Assembly (NCBI RefSeq): GCF_050947335.1 | Contig: NW_027473725.1 | Location: 100,140 to 164,139, forward strand | Direction of reading: 5' to 3' | DNA from: Megachile rotundata | Taxonomy: Eukaryota > Arthropoda > Insecta > Hymenoptera > Megachilidae | DNA: 64,000 bases | In this document: piece by piece, positions 42,242-54,110 of the stretch | Layout: each line of letters begins with the position of its first letter | How positions within the stretch are numbered: position 1 is the stretch's first letter | The notes under the pieces: model-generated | Databases searched by the model: none | The model's input: only the letters and a program-made list of their open reading frames with translations | What the model was told of the DNA's origin: nothing | Program-made: the position numbers and the translations under genes

Positions 42242-43403
42242 ATATTATGCTTATATGATTGACAGGACGACAATTACTATACTTATTAAACTCACTGTTA
42301 TCAATCTAACTCATATTATTAACCATATTATGCAAATTTGATCGATAGAACGACAACCACTAAACTCATTACTCTTATTGTTATCAATCTAACTCATATT
42401 ATTAGCCATATTATGCTTATATGATCGATAGAATGAGAATTACTATACTCACTACTCTTAGTATTATCACTCTAACTCATATTATTAGCCATATTATGCT
42501 TACATGATCGATAGAACGACAATTACTATACTTATTACTCTTATTGTTATCAATCTAACTCATATTATTAGCCATATTATGCTTAAATGATCGATAGAAC
42601 GATAATTATTATTCTTATTACTCTTATTATTATCAATCTAACTCATATTATTAGCCATATTATGCTTATATGATCGATAGAACGACAATTACTATATTTA
42701 TTACACTCACTATTATCAATCTAACTCATATTATTAACCATATCATGCAGATATGATCGATAGCACGACATTTACTATACCTATTACTCTTATTATTATC
42801 AGCCTAACTCATATTATTAGACGTATTATGCTTATATGATCGACAGAACGACAACTACTATATTTATTACACTCACTGTTATCAATCTAACTCATATTAT
42901 TAACCATATTATGCAAATTTGATCGATAGAACGACAATCACTATACATATTAATCTTATTATTATCAACCTAACTCATATTATTAGCCATATTATGCTTA
43001 AATGATCGATAGAACGACAATTACTATACTTATTACTCTTATTGTTATCAATCTAACTCATATTATTAGCCATATTATGCTTATATATTCGATAGAACGA
43101 GAATTACTATACTCACTACTCTTCGTATTATCAATCTAACTCATATTATTAGCCATATTATGCTTAAATGATCGATAGAACGACAATTACTATACTTATC
43201 ACTCTTATTATTATGAATCTAACTCATATTATTAGCCATATTATGCAGATATGATCGATAGATCGAGAATTACTATACTCACTACTCTTAGTATTATCAA
43301 TCTAACTCATATTATTAGCCATATTATGCTTAAATGATCGATAGAACGACAATTACTGTACCTATTACTCTTATTATTATCAATTTAACTCATATTATTA
43401 GCC
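42242..43403 (+). repeat. 14-mer P-Qa-R-S-T-U-V2-K-Qb-S1'-W-X'-Y-Z
   Basis: Copy of 38839-40000, 3,403 bp downstream. It shares TTATTAAACTC, CAACCACTAAAC and CTTCGTATT. Private changes are ATTGTTATC in Qa, TATTATTCTTATT in T and TATATATTCGATAG in W. Confidence 0.92.
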
Positions 43404-43735
43404 ATATTATGCTTATATGATTGACAGGACGACAATTACTATACTTATTACACTCACTGTTGTCAATCTAACTCATATTATTAACCATATTATGCAAATT
43501 TGATCGATAGAACGACAATCACTAAACTCATTACTCTTATAATTATCAATCTAACTCATATTATTAGCCATATTATGCTTATATGATCGATAGAATGAGA
43601 ATTACTATACTCACTACTCTTAGTATTATCACTCTAACTCATATTATTAGCCATATTATGCTTACATGATCGATAGAACGACAATTACTATACTTATTAC
43701 TCTTATTGTTATCAATCTAACTCATATTATTAGCC
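43404..43735 (+). repeat. Four units P-Qa-R-S, cut 7-mer head
   Basis: P has CTGTTGTC and Qa has CTTATAATTATC, as at 40001. The cassette stops after S, and the hybrid at 43736 follows in place of T. Confidence 0.9.
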
Positions 43736-43818
43736 ATATTATGCTTATATGTTCGATAGAACGACAATTACTATAATTATTACTCTTATTATTATCAATC
43801 TAACTCATATTATTAGCC
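43736..43818 (+). repeat. Junction hybrid monomer, W start and Qd end
   Basis: It begins TATGTTCGATAG like W but has GAACGACAATT and ATAATTATTAC like Qd. S2-W and Qd-R are normal neighbours, and here the S unit precedes it and R follows, so two different cassettes meet inside this unit. Confidence 0.85.
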
Positions 43819-44316
43819 ATATTATGCTTATATGATCGATAGAATGAGAATTACTATACTCACTACTCTTAGTATTATCACTCTAACTCATATTATTAGC
43901 CATATTATGCTTATATGATCGATAGAACGACAATTACTATACATATTACTCTTATTGTTATCAATCTAACTCATATTATTAGCCATATTATGCTTAAATG
44001 ATCGATAGAACGACAATTACTGTACCTATTACTCTTATTATTATCAATTTAACTCATATTATTAGCCATATTATGCTTATATGATTGACAGGACGACAAT
44101 TACTATACTTATTACACTCACTGTTATCAATCTAACTCATATTATTAACCATATTATGCAAATTTGATCGATAGAACGACAATCACTAAACTCATTACTC
44201 TTATTATTATCAATCTAACTCATATTATTAGCCATATTATGCTTATATGATCGATAGAATGAGAATTACTATACTCACTACTCTTAGTATTATCACTCTA
44301 ACTCATATTATTAGCC
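43819..44316 (+). repeat. Six units R-S2-Z-P-Qa-R
   Basis: S2 is followed directly by Z, the same shortcut seen at 250-415 near the left end of the window. The match to 36156 begins at 43958, inside S2 just after ATTGTTATC diverges from AGTATTATC. Confidence 0.88.
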
Positions 44317-45478
44317 ATATTATGCTTATATGATTGACAGGACGACAATTACTATACTTATTACACTCACTGTTATCAATCTAACTCATATTATTAACCA
44401 TATTATGCAAATTTGATCGATAGAACGACAATTACTATACTTATTACTCTTATTATTATCAATCTAACTCATATTATTAGCCATATTATGCTTATATGAT
44501 CGATAGAATGAGAATTACTATACTCACTACTCTTAGTATTATCGCTCTAACTCATATTATTAGCCATATTATGCTTATATGATCGATAGAACGACAATTA
44601 CTATACTTATTACTCTTATTGTTATCAATCTAACTCATATTGTTAGCCATATTATGCTTATATGATCGATAGAACGACAATTACTATACTTATTACTCTT
44701 ATTGTTATCAATCTAACTCATATTGTTAGCCATATTATGCTTATATGATCGATAGAACGAGAATTACTATACTCACTACTCTTAGTATTGTCAATCTAAC
44801 TCATATTATTAGCCATATTATGCTTATATGATCGATAGAACGAGAATTACTATACTCACTACTCTTAGTATTATCAATCTAACTCATATTATTAGCCATA
44901 TTATGCTTAAATGATCGATAGAACGACAATTACTGTACCTATTACTCTTATTATTATCAATTTAACTCATATTATTAGCCATATTATGCTTATATGATTG
45001 ACAGGACGACAATTACTATACTTATTACACTCACTGTTATCAATCTAACTCATATTATTAACCATATTATGCAAATTTGATCGATAGAACGACAATTACT
45101 ATACTTATTACTCTTATTATTATCAATCTAACTCATATTATTAGCCATATTATGCTTATATGATCGATAGAATGAGAATTACTATACTCACTACTCTTAG
45201 TATTATCACTCTAACTCATATTATTAGCCATATTATGCTTAAATGATCGATAGAACTACAATTACTATACTCATTACTCTTATTGTTATCAATCTGACTC
45301 ATATTATTAGCCTTATTATGCTTATATGATCGATAGAATGAGAATTACTATACCCACTACTCTTAGTATTATCACTCTAACTCATATTATTAGCCATATT
45401 ATGCTTATATGATCGATAGAACGACAATTACTATACTTATTACTCTTATTGTTATCAATGTAACTCATATTATTAGCC
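44317..45478 (+). repeat. 14-unit link P-Qc-R-S5-S5-G5-G-Z-P-Qc-R-Lx-R-S3
   Basis: Copy of 36515-37676. The first S5 has the usual TTATCAATC. The Lx unit at 45230 keeps GAACTACAATT, CTGACTC and AGCCTTATTATG. Confidence 0.9.
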
Positions 45479-46059
45479 ATATTATGCTTATATGAGCAAT
45501 AGAACTACAACCACTATACTTATTACTCTTATTATTATCAATCTAACTCATATTATTAACCATATTATGCAGATATCATCGATAGAACTACAATTACTAT
45601 ACTCATTACTCTTATTGTTATCAATCTAACTCATATTATTAGACATATTATGCTTATATGATCGATAGAACGACAATTACTATACTTATTACTCTTATTA
45701 TTATAAATATAACTCATATTATTAGCCATATTATGCTTATATGATCGATAGAACGAGAATTACTATACTCACTAGTCTTAGTATTATCAATCTAACTCAT
45801 ATTATTAGCCATATTATGCTTATATTATCGATAGAACGACAATTACTATACTTATCACTCTTATTATTATGAATCTAACTCATATTATTAGCCATATTAT
45901 GCAGATATGATCGATAGATCGAGAATTACTATATTCACTACTCTTAGTATTATCAATCTAACTCATATTATTAGCCATATTATGCTTAAATGATCGATAG
46001 AACGACAATTGCTGTAGCTATTACTCTTATTATTATCAATTTAACTCATATTATTAGCC
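45479..46059 (+). repeat. J-module J-L'-M-Gs-X-Y-Z
   Basis: Copy of 37677-38257 with the same CAACCACTATAC, ATATCATCG, ATATTCACTAC and GCTGTAGC marks. Confidence 0.9.
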
Positions 46060-47221
46060 ATATTATGCTTATATGATTGACAGGACGACAATTACTATAC
46101 TTATTACACTCACTGTTATCAATCTAACTCATATTATTAACCATATTATGCAAATTTGATCGATAGAACGACAATCACTAAACTCATTACTCTTATTATT
46201 ATCAATCTAACTCATATTATTAGCCATATTATGCTTATATGATCGATAGAATGAGAATTACTATACTCACTACTCTTAGTATTATCACTCTAACTCATAT
46301 TATTAGCCATATTATGCTTACATGATCGATAGAACGACAATTACTATACTTATTACTCTTATTGTTATCAATCTAACTCATATTATTAGCCATATTATGC
46401 TTAAATGATCGATAGAACGATAATTATTATACTTATTACTCTTATTATTATCAATCTAACTCATATTATTAGCCATATTATGCTTATATGATCGATAGAA
46501 CGACAATTACTATATTTATTACACTCACTATTATCAATCTAACTCATATTATTAACCATATCATGCAGATATGATCGATAGCACGACATTTACTGTACCT
46601 ATTACTCTTATTATTATCAATTTAACTCATATTATTAGCCATATTATGCTTATATGATTGACAGGACGACAATTACTATACTTATTAAACTCACTGTTAT
46701 CAATCTAACTCATATTATTAACCATATTATGCAAATTTGATCGATAGAACGACAACCACTAAACTCATTACTCTTATTATTATCAATCTAACTCATATTA
46801 TTAGCCATATTATGCTTATATGATCGATAGAATGAGAATTACTATACTCACTACTCTTAGTATTATCACTCTAACTCATATTATTAGCCATATTATGCTT
46901 ACATGATCGATAGAACGACAATTACTATACTTATTACTCTTATTGTTATCAATCTAACTCATATTATTAGCCATATTATGCTTAAATGATCGATAGAACG
47001 ATAATTATTATACTTATTACTCTTATTATTATCAATCTAACTCATATTATTAGCCATATTATGCTTATATGATCGATAGAACGACAATTACTATATTTAT
47101 TACACTCACTATTATCAATCTAACTCATATTATTAACCATATCATGCAGATATGATCGATAGCACGACATTTACTATACCTATTACTCTTATTATTATCA
47201 GCCTAACTCATATTATTAGAC
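46060..47221 (+). repeat. Two tandem 7-mers, ending V1 then V2
   Basis: P-Qa-R-S-T-U-V1 at 46060-46640 and P-Qa-R-S-T-U-V2 at 46641-47221. The second P has TTATTAAACTC and the second Qa has CAACCACTAAAC, as in 38839. The pair is equivalent to 38258-39419. Confidence 0.92.
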
Positions 47222-47304
47222 GTATTATGCTTATATGATCGACAGAACGACAACTACTATATTTATTACACTCACTGTTATCAATCTAACTCATATTATT
47301 AGCC
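47222..47304 (+). repeat. Type K monomer with an abnormal right neighbour
   Basis: It has GATCGACAG and CAACTACTATATTT and should end AACC and be followed by Qb with GCAAATTTG, as every other standard K is. Here it ends ATTAGCC and Z' follows. The change begins at 47301, the left edge of the replaced tract. Confidence 0.85.
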
Positions 47305-47662
47305 ATATTATGCTTAAATGATCGATAGAACGACAATTACTGTACCTATTACTCTTATTATTATCAATTTAACACATATTATTAGCCATATTATGCTTAT
47401 ATGATTGACAGGACGACAATTACTATACTTATTACTCTTATTGTTATCAATCTAACTCATATTGTTAGCCATATTATGCTTATATGATCGATAGAACGAG
47501 AATTACTATACTCACTACTCTTAGTATTATCAATCTAACTCATATTGTTAGCCATATTATGCTTATATGATCGATAGAACGAGAATTACTATACTCACTA
47601 CTCTTAGTATTGTCAATCTAACTCATATTATTAGCCATATTATGCTTATATGATCGATAGAA
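47301..47662 (+). repeat. 362-bp replaced tract inside a duplication
   Basis: Within the 5-kb pair, 39499-39860 reads Qb-S1'-W-X'-(start of Y), while this tract reads Z'-Ph-G-G5-(start of G). Both have the same length, and the flanks on either side match at the same 7,802-bp spacing. Z'-Ph-G units otherwise belong to domain II (for example 53032 on). A gene-conversion tract or a double exchange explains this better than one unequal crossover, which would shift the spacing. Confidence 0.8.
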
Positions 47663-47802
47663 CGAGAATTACTATACTCACTACTCTTAGTATTATCAAT
47701 CTAACTCATATTATTAGCCATATTATGCTTAAATGATCGATAGAACGACAATTACTGTACCTATTACTCTTATTATTATCAATTTAACTCATATTATTAG
47801 CC
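47305..47802 (+). repeat. Six units Z'-Ph-G-G5-G-Z
   Basis: Ph begins as P (ATTGACAGG) and ends as S5 (ATTGTTATC, ATATTGTTAG). The first G ends ATATTGTTAGCC. The order resembles 53032-53612 with one G5 fewer. The first four units form the replaced tract, and the last two match 39835-40000 again. Confidence 0.87.
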
Positions 47803-48383
47803 ATATTATGCTTATATGATTGACAGGACGACAATTACTATACTTATTACACTCACTGTTGTCAATCTAACTCATATTATTAACCATATTATGCAAATTT
47901 GATCGATAGAACGACAATCACTAAACTCATTACTCTTATAATTATCAATCTAACTCATATTATTAGCCATATTATGCTTATATGATCGATAGAATGAGAA
48001 TTACTATACTCACTACTCTTAGTATTATCACTCTAACTCATATTATTAGCCATATTATGCTTACATGATCGATAGAACGACAATTACTATACTTATTACT
48101 CTTATTGTTATCAATCTAACTCATATTATTAGCCATATTATGCTTAAATGATCGATAGAACGATAATTATTATACTTATTACTCTTATTATTATCAATCT
48201 AACTCATATTATTAGCCATATTATGCTTATATGATCGATAGAACGACAATTACTATATTTATTACACTCACTATTATCAATCTAACTCATATTATTAACC
48301 ATATCATGCAGATATGATCGATAGCACGACATTTACTGTACCTATTACTCTTATTATTATCAATTTAACTCATATTATTAGCC
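47803..48383 (+). repeat. 7-mer cassette P-Qa-R-S-T-U-V1
   Basis: Equivalent of 40001-40581, with the same CTGTTGTC and CTTATAATTATC marks. Confidence 0.92.
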
Positions 48384-49877
48384 ATATTATTCTTATGTGA
48401 TTGACAGGACGACAATTACTATACTTATTACACTCACTGTTATCAATCTAACTCATATTATTAACCATATTATGCAAATTTGATCGATAGAACGACAATC
48501 ACTAAACTCATTACTCTTATTATTATCAATCTAACTCATATTATTAGCCATATTATGCTTATATGATCGATAGAATGAGAATTACTATACTCACTACTCT
48601 TAGTATTATCACTCTAACTCATATTATTAGCCATATTATGCTTACATGATCGATAGAACGACAATTACTATACTTATTACTCTTATTGTTATCAGTCTAA
48701 CTCATATTATTAGCCATATTATGCTTAAATGATCGATAGAACGATAATTATTATACTTATTACTCTTATTATTATCAATCTAACTCATATTATTAGCCAT
48801 ATTATGCTTATATGATCGATAGAACGACAATTACTATATTTATTACACTCACTATTATCAATCTAACTCATATTATTAACCATATCATGCAGATATGATC
48901 GATAGCACGACATTTACTATACCTATTACTCTTATTATTATCAGCCTAACTCATATTATTAGACGTATTATGCTTATATGATCGACAGAACGACAACTAC
49001 TATATTTATTACACTCACTGTTATCAATCTAACTCATATTATTAACCATATTATGCAAATTTGATCGATAGAACGACAATCACTATACATATTAATCTTA
49101 TTATTATCAACCTAACTCATATTATTAGCCATATTATGCTTAAATGATCGATAGAACGACAATTACTATACTTATTACTCGTATTATTATCAATCTAACT
49201 CATATTATTAACAATATTATGCTTATAATATCGATAGAACGACAATTACTATACTCATTACTCTTATTATTATCAATGTAACTCATATTATTAGCCATAT
49301 TATGCTTATATGATCGATAGAATGAGAATTACTATACTCACTACTGTTAGTATTATCACTCTAACTCACATTATTAGCCATATTATGCTTATATGATCGA
49401 TAGAACGACAATTACTATACTTATTACTCTTATTGTTATCAATCTAACTCATATTTTTAGCCATATTATGCTTATATGATCGATAGAACGAGAATTACTA
49501 TACTCACTACTCTTAGTATTATCAATCTAACTCATATTATTAGCCATATTATGCTTATATGATCGATAGAACGACAATTACTATACTTATTACTCTTATT
49601 GTTATCAATCTAACTCATATTGTTAGCCATATTATGCTTATATGATCGATAGAACGAGAATTACTATACTCACTACTCTTAGTATTGTCAATCTAACTCA
49701 TATTATTAGCCATATTATGCTTATATGATCGATAGAACGAGAATTACTATACTCACTACTCTTAGTATTATCAATCTAGCTCATATTATTAGCCATATTA
49801 TGCTTAAATGATCGATAGAACGACAATTACTGTACCTATTACTCTTATTATTATCAATTTAACTCATATTATTAGCC
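48384..49877 (+). repeat. 18-mer P-Qa-R-S-T-U-V2-K-Qb-C-D-R2-S4-G-S5-G5-G-Z
   Basis: Third copy of the 1,494-bp order seen at 4311 and 12611. P has ATATTATTCTTATGTG and S has ATCAGTCTAAC. The second G has CTAGCTC, otherwise seen at 17.9 and 27.6 kb. The left half therefore matches 40582 and the right half matches 17.2 kb, which makes it mosaic. Confidence 0.9.
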
Positions 49878-50375
49878 ATATTATGCTTATATGATTGACA
49901 GGACGACAATTACTATACTTATTACACTCACTGTTATCAATCTAACTCATATTATTAACCATATTATGCAAATTTGATCGATAGAACGACAATTACTATA
50001 CTTATTACTCTTATTATTATCAATCTAACTCATATTATTAGCCATATTATGCTTATATGATCGATAGAATGAGAATTACTATACTCACTACTCTTAGTAT
50101 TATCACTCTAACTCATATTATTAGCCATATTATGCTTATATGATCGATAGAACGACAATTAATATACATATTACTCTTATTGTTATCAATCTAACTCATA
50201 TTATTAGCCATATTATGCTTATATGTTCGATAGAACGAGAATTACTATACTCACTACTCTTAGTATTATCACTCTAACTCATATTATTAGCCATATTATG
50301 CTTATATGATCGATAGAACGACAATTACTATACTTATTACTCTTATTGTTATCAATGTAACTCATATTATTAGCC
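49878..50375 (+). repeat. Six units P-Qc-R-S2-(W/R)-S3
   Basis: S2 has AATTAATATACATATTAC. The unit at 50210 starts TATGTTCGATAG like W but ends ATCACTC like R and is followed by S3, as R is elsewhere before a J-module, so it is another in-register junction. Confidence 0.87.
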
Positions 50376-50956
50376 ATATTATGCTTATATGAGCAATAGA
50401 ACTACAACCACTATACTTATTACTCTTATTATTATCAATCTAACTCATATTATTAACCATATTATGCAGATATCATCGATAGAACTACAATTACTATACT
50501 CATTACTCTTATTGTTATCAATCTAACTCATATTATTAGACATATTATGCTTATATGATCGATAGAACGACAATTACTATACTTATTACTCTTATTATTA
50601 TAAATATAACTCATATTATTAGCCATATTATGCTTATATGATCGATAGAACGAGAATTACTATACTCACTAGTCTTAGTATTATCAATCTAACTCATATT
50701 ATTAGCCATATTATGCTTATATTATCGATAGAACGACAATTACTATACTTATCACTCTTATTATTATGAATCTAACTCATATTATTAGCCATATTATGCA
50801 GATATGATCGATAGATCGAGAATTACTATATTCACTACTCTTAGTATTATCAATCTAACTCATATTATTAGCCATATTATGCTTAAATGATCGATAGAAC
50901 GACAATTGCTGTAGCTGTTACTCTTATTATTATCAATTTAACTCATATTATTAGCC
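50376..50956 (+). repeat. J-module J-L'-M-Gs-X-Y-Z
   Basis: Same marks as 37677 and 45479. Z has GCTGTAGCTGTTAC, a further private change. Confidence 0.9.
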
Positions 50957-51288
50957 ATATTATGCTTATTTGATTGACAGGACGACAATTACTATTCTTA
51001 TTACACTCACTGTTATCAATCTAACTCATATTATTAACCATATTATGCAAATTTGATCGATAGAACGACAATCACTATACATATTAATCTTATTATTATC
51101 AACCTAACTCATATTATTAGCCATATTATGCTTAAATGATCGATAGAACGACAATTACTATACTTATCACTCTTATTATTATGAATCTAACTCATATTAT
51201 TAGCCATATTATGCTTATATGATCGATAGAATGACAATTACTGTACCTATTACTCTTATTATTATCAATTTAACACATATTATTAGCC
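50957..51288 (+). repeat. Four units P-Qb-(C/X)-(N/Z') at a domain boundary
   Basis: P has TTATTTGATTGACAGG and TACTATTCTTATT. The unit at 51123 starts TTAAATG as expected after Qb but has TTATCACTC and TATGAATC like X. The unit at 51206 starts with N (GAATGACAATT) and ends as Z' (CTGTACC, AACACAT). Two successive hybrids carry the array from domain I to domain II. Confidence 0.85.
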
Positions 51289-52284
51289 ATATTATGCTTA
51301 TATGATTGACAGGACGACAATTACTATACTTATTACTCTTATTGTTATCAATCTAACTCATATTGTTAGCCATATTATGCTTATATGATCGATAGAACGA
51401 GAATTACTATACTCACTACTCTTAGTATTGTCAATCTAACTCATATTATTAGCCATATTATGCTTATATGATCGATAGAACGAGAATTACTATACTCACT
51501 ACTCTTAGTATTATCAATCTAACTCATATTGTTAGCCATATTATGCTTATATGATCGATAGAACGAGAATTACTATACTCACTACTCTTAGTATTGTCAA
51601 TCTAACTCATATTATTAGCCATATTATGCTTATATGATCGATAGAACGAGAATTACTATACTCACTACTCTTAGTATTATCAATCTAACTCATATTATTA
51701 GCCATATTATGCTTAAATGATCGATAGAACGACAATTACTGTACCTATTACTCTTATTATTATCAATTTAACTCATATTATTAGCCATATTATGCTTATA
51801 TGATTGACAGGACGACAATTACTATACTTATTACACTCACTGTTATCAATCTAACTCATATTATTAACCATATTATGCAAATTTGATCGATAGAACGACA
51901 ATTACTATACTTATTACTCTTATTATTATCAATCTAACTCATATTATTAGCCATATTATGCTTATATGATCGATAGAATGAAAATTACTATACTCACTAC
52001 TCTTAGTATTATCACTCTAACTCATATTATTAGCCATATTATGCTTATATGATCGATAGAACGACAATTACTATATATATTACTCTTATTGTTATCAATC
52101 TAACTCATATTATTAGCCATATTATGCTTATATGTTCGATAGGACGAGAATTACTATACTCACTACTCTTAGTATTATCAATCTAACTCATATTATTAGC
52201 CATATTATGCTTATATTATCGATAGAACGACAATTACTATACATATCACTCTTATTATTATCAATCTAACTCATATTATTAGCC
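51289..52284 (+). repeat. 12 of 22 units of the 1,826-bp repeat, partial first copy
   Basis: Ph-G5-G-G5-G-Z-P-Qc-R-S2-W-X'. From 51233 it matches 53059 on at 1,826-bp spacing. R has GAATGAAAATT and X' has ACATATCAC. Both marks recur near 62600 and 62863 but not in the next 22-mer. Confidence 0.9.
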
Positions 52285-53376
52285 ATATTATGCTTATATG
52301 AGCAATAGAACTACAACTACTATACTTATTACTCTTATTATTATCAATCTAACTCATATTATTAACCATATTATGCAGATATGATCGATAGAACTACAAT
52401 TACTATACTCATTACTCTTATTGTTATCAATCTAACTCATATTATTAGACATATTATGCTTATATGATCGATAGAACGACAATTACTATACTTATTACTC
52501 TTATTATTATAAATATAACTCATATTATTAGCCATATTATGCTTATATGATCGATAGAACGAGAATTACTATACTCACTACTCTTAGTATTATCAATCTA
52601 ACTCATATTATTAGCCATATTATGCTTATATTATCGATAGAACGACAATTACTATACTTATCACTCTTATTATTATGAATCTAACTCATATTATTAGCCA
52701 TATTATGCTTATATGATCGATAGAATGACAATTACTATACTTATTACTCTTATTATTATCAATCTAACTCATATTATTAACCATATTATGCTTATATGAT
52801 CGATAGAACGACAATTACTATACTTATTACTCTTATTATTATAAATATAACTCATATTATTAGCCATATTATGCTTATATGATCGATAGAACGACAATTA
52901 CTATACACATTACTCTTACTATTATCAATCTAACTCATATTGTTAACCACATTATGCAGATATGATCGATAGAACGAGAATTACTATACTTACTACTCTT
53001 AGTATTATCAATCTAACTCATATTATTAGCCATATTATGCTTAAATGATCGATAGAACGACAATTACTGTACCTATTACTCTTATTATTATCAATTTAAC
53101 ACATATTATTAGCCATATTATGCTTATATGATTGACAGGACGACAATTACTATACTTATTACTCTTATTGTTATCAATCTAACTCATATTGTTAGCCATA
53201 TTATGCTTATATGATCGATAGAACGAGAATTACTATACTCACTACTCTTAGTATTGTCAATCTAACTCATATTATTAGCCATATTATGCTTATATGATCG
53301 ATAGAACGAGAATTACTATACTCACTACTCTTAGTATTATCAATCTAACTCATATTGTTAGCCATATTATGCTTAT
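51774..53376 (+). repeat. 1.6-kb match at 10,624-bp spacing, copy 1
   Basis: Matches 62398-64000 with no difference that I noticed, including the otherwise unique GAATGAAAATT and ACATATCAC. The left limit is AACTCAT here against AACACAT there. Confidence 0.87.
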
Positions 53377-54110
53377 ATGATCGATAGAACGAGAATTACT
53401 ATACTCACTACTCTTAGTATTGTCAATCTAACTCATATTATTAGCCATATTATGCTTATATGATCGATAGAACGAGAATTACTATACTCACTACTCTTAG
53501 TATTATCAATCTAACTCATATTATTAGCCATATTATGCTTAAATGATCGATAGAACGACAATTACTGTACCGATTACTCTTATTATTATCAATTTAACTC
53601 ATATTATTAGCCATATTATGCTTATATGATTGACAGGACGACAATTACTATACTTATTACACTCACTGTTATCAATCTAACTCATATTATTAACCATATT
53701 ATGCAAATTTGATCGATAGAACGACAATTACTATACTTATTACTCTTATTATTATCAATCTAACTCATATTATTAGCCATATTATGCTTATATGATCGAT
53801 AGAATGAGAATTACTATACTCACTACTCTTAGTATTATCACTCTAACTCATATTATTAGCCATATTATGCTTATATGATCGATAGAACGACAATTACTAT
53901 ATATATTACTCTTATTGTTATCAATCTAACTCATATTATTAGCCATATTATGCTTATATGTTCGATAGGACGAGAATTACTATACTCACTACTCTTAGTA
54001 TTATCAATCTAACTCATATTATTAGCCATATTATGCTTATATTATCGATAGAACGACAATTACTATACTTATCACTCTTATTATTATCAATCTAACTCAT
54101 ATTATTAGCC
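52285..54110 (+). repeat. 22-mer higher-order repeat (1,826 bp)
   Basis: The order is J-L-M-G-X-N-M-O-B-Z'-Ph-G5-G-G5-G-Z-P-Qc-R-S2-W-X'. S2 has CTATATATATTAC and W has GATAGGACGAG. Its first 13 units equal the start of the 45-mers. The doubled G5-G pair (53198-53529) is a 166-bp internal duplication. Z has GTACCGATTAC, private. Confidence 0.92.

Larger units (their letters stand above)
42117..43747 (+). repeat. 1,631-bp duplication at 3,403-bp spacing, copy 2
   Basis: Partner of 38714-40344. Both ends fall inside hybrid monomers (42076-42158 and 43736-43818), so this is a copied insert bounded by two in-register switches. Confidence 0.87.
43958..48962 (+). repeat. 5-kb duplication at 7,802-bp spacing, copy 2
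   Basis: Partner of 36156-41160. It contains the 362-bp replaced tract at 47301-47662. The right limit is AGACG here against AGCC in copy 1, after which K and the Qb-C-D tail continue, as in the 18-mer at 12611. Confidence 0.88.
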
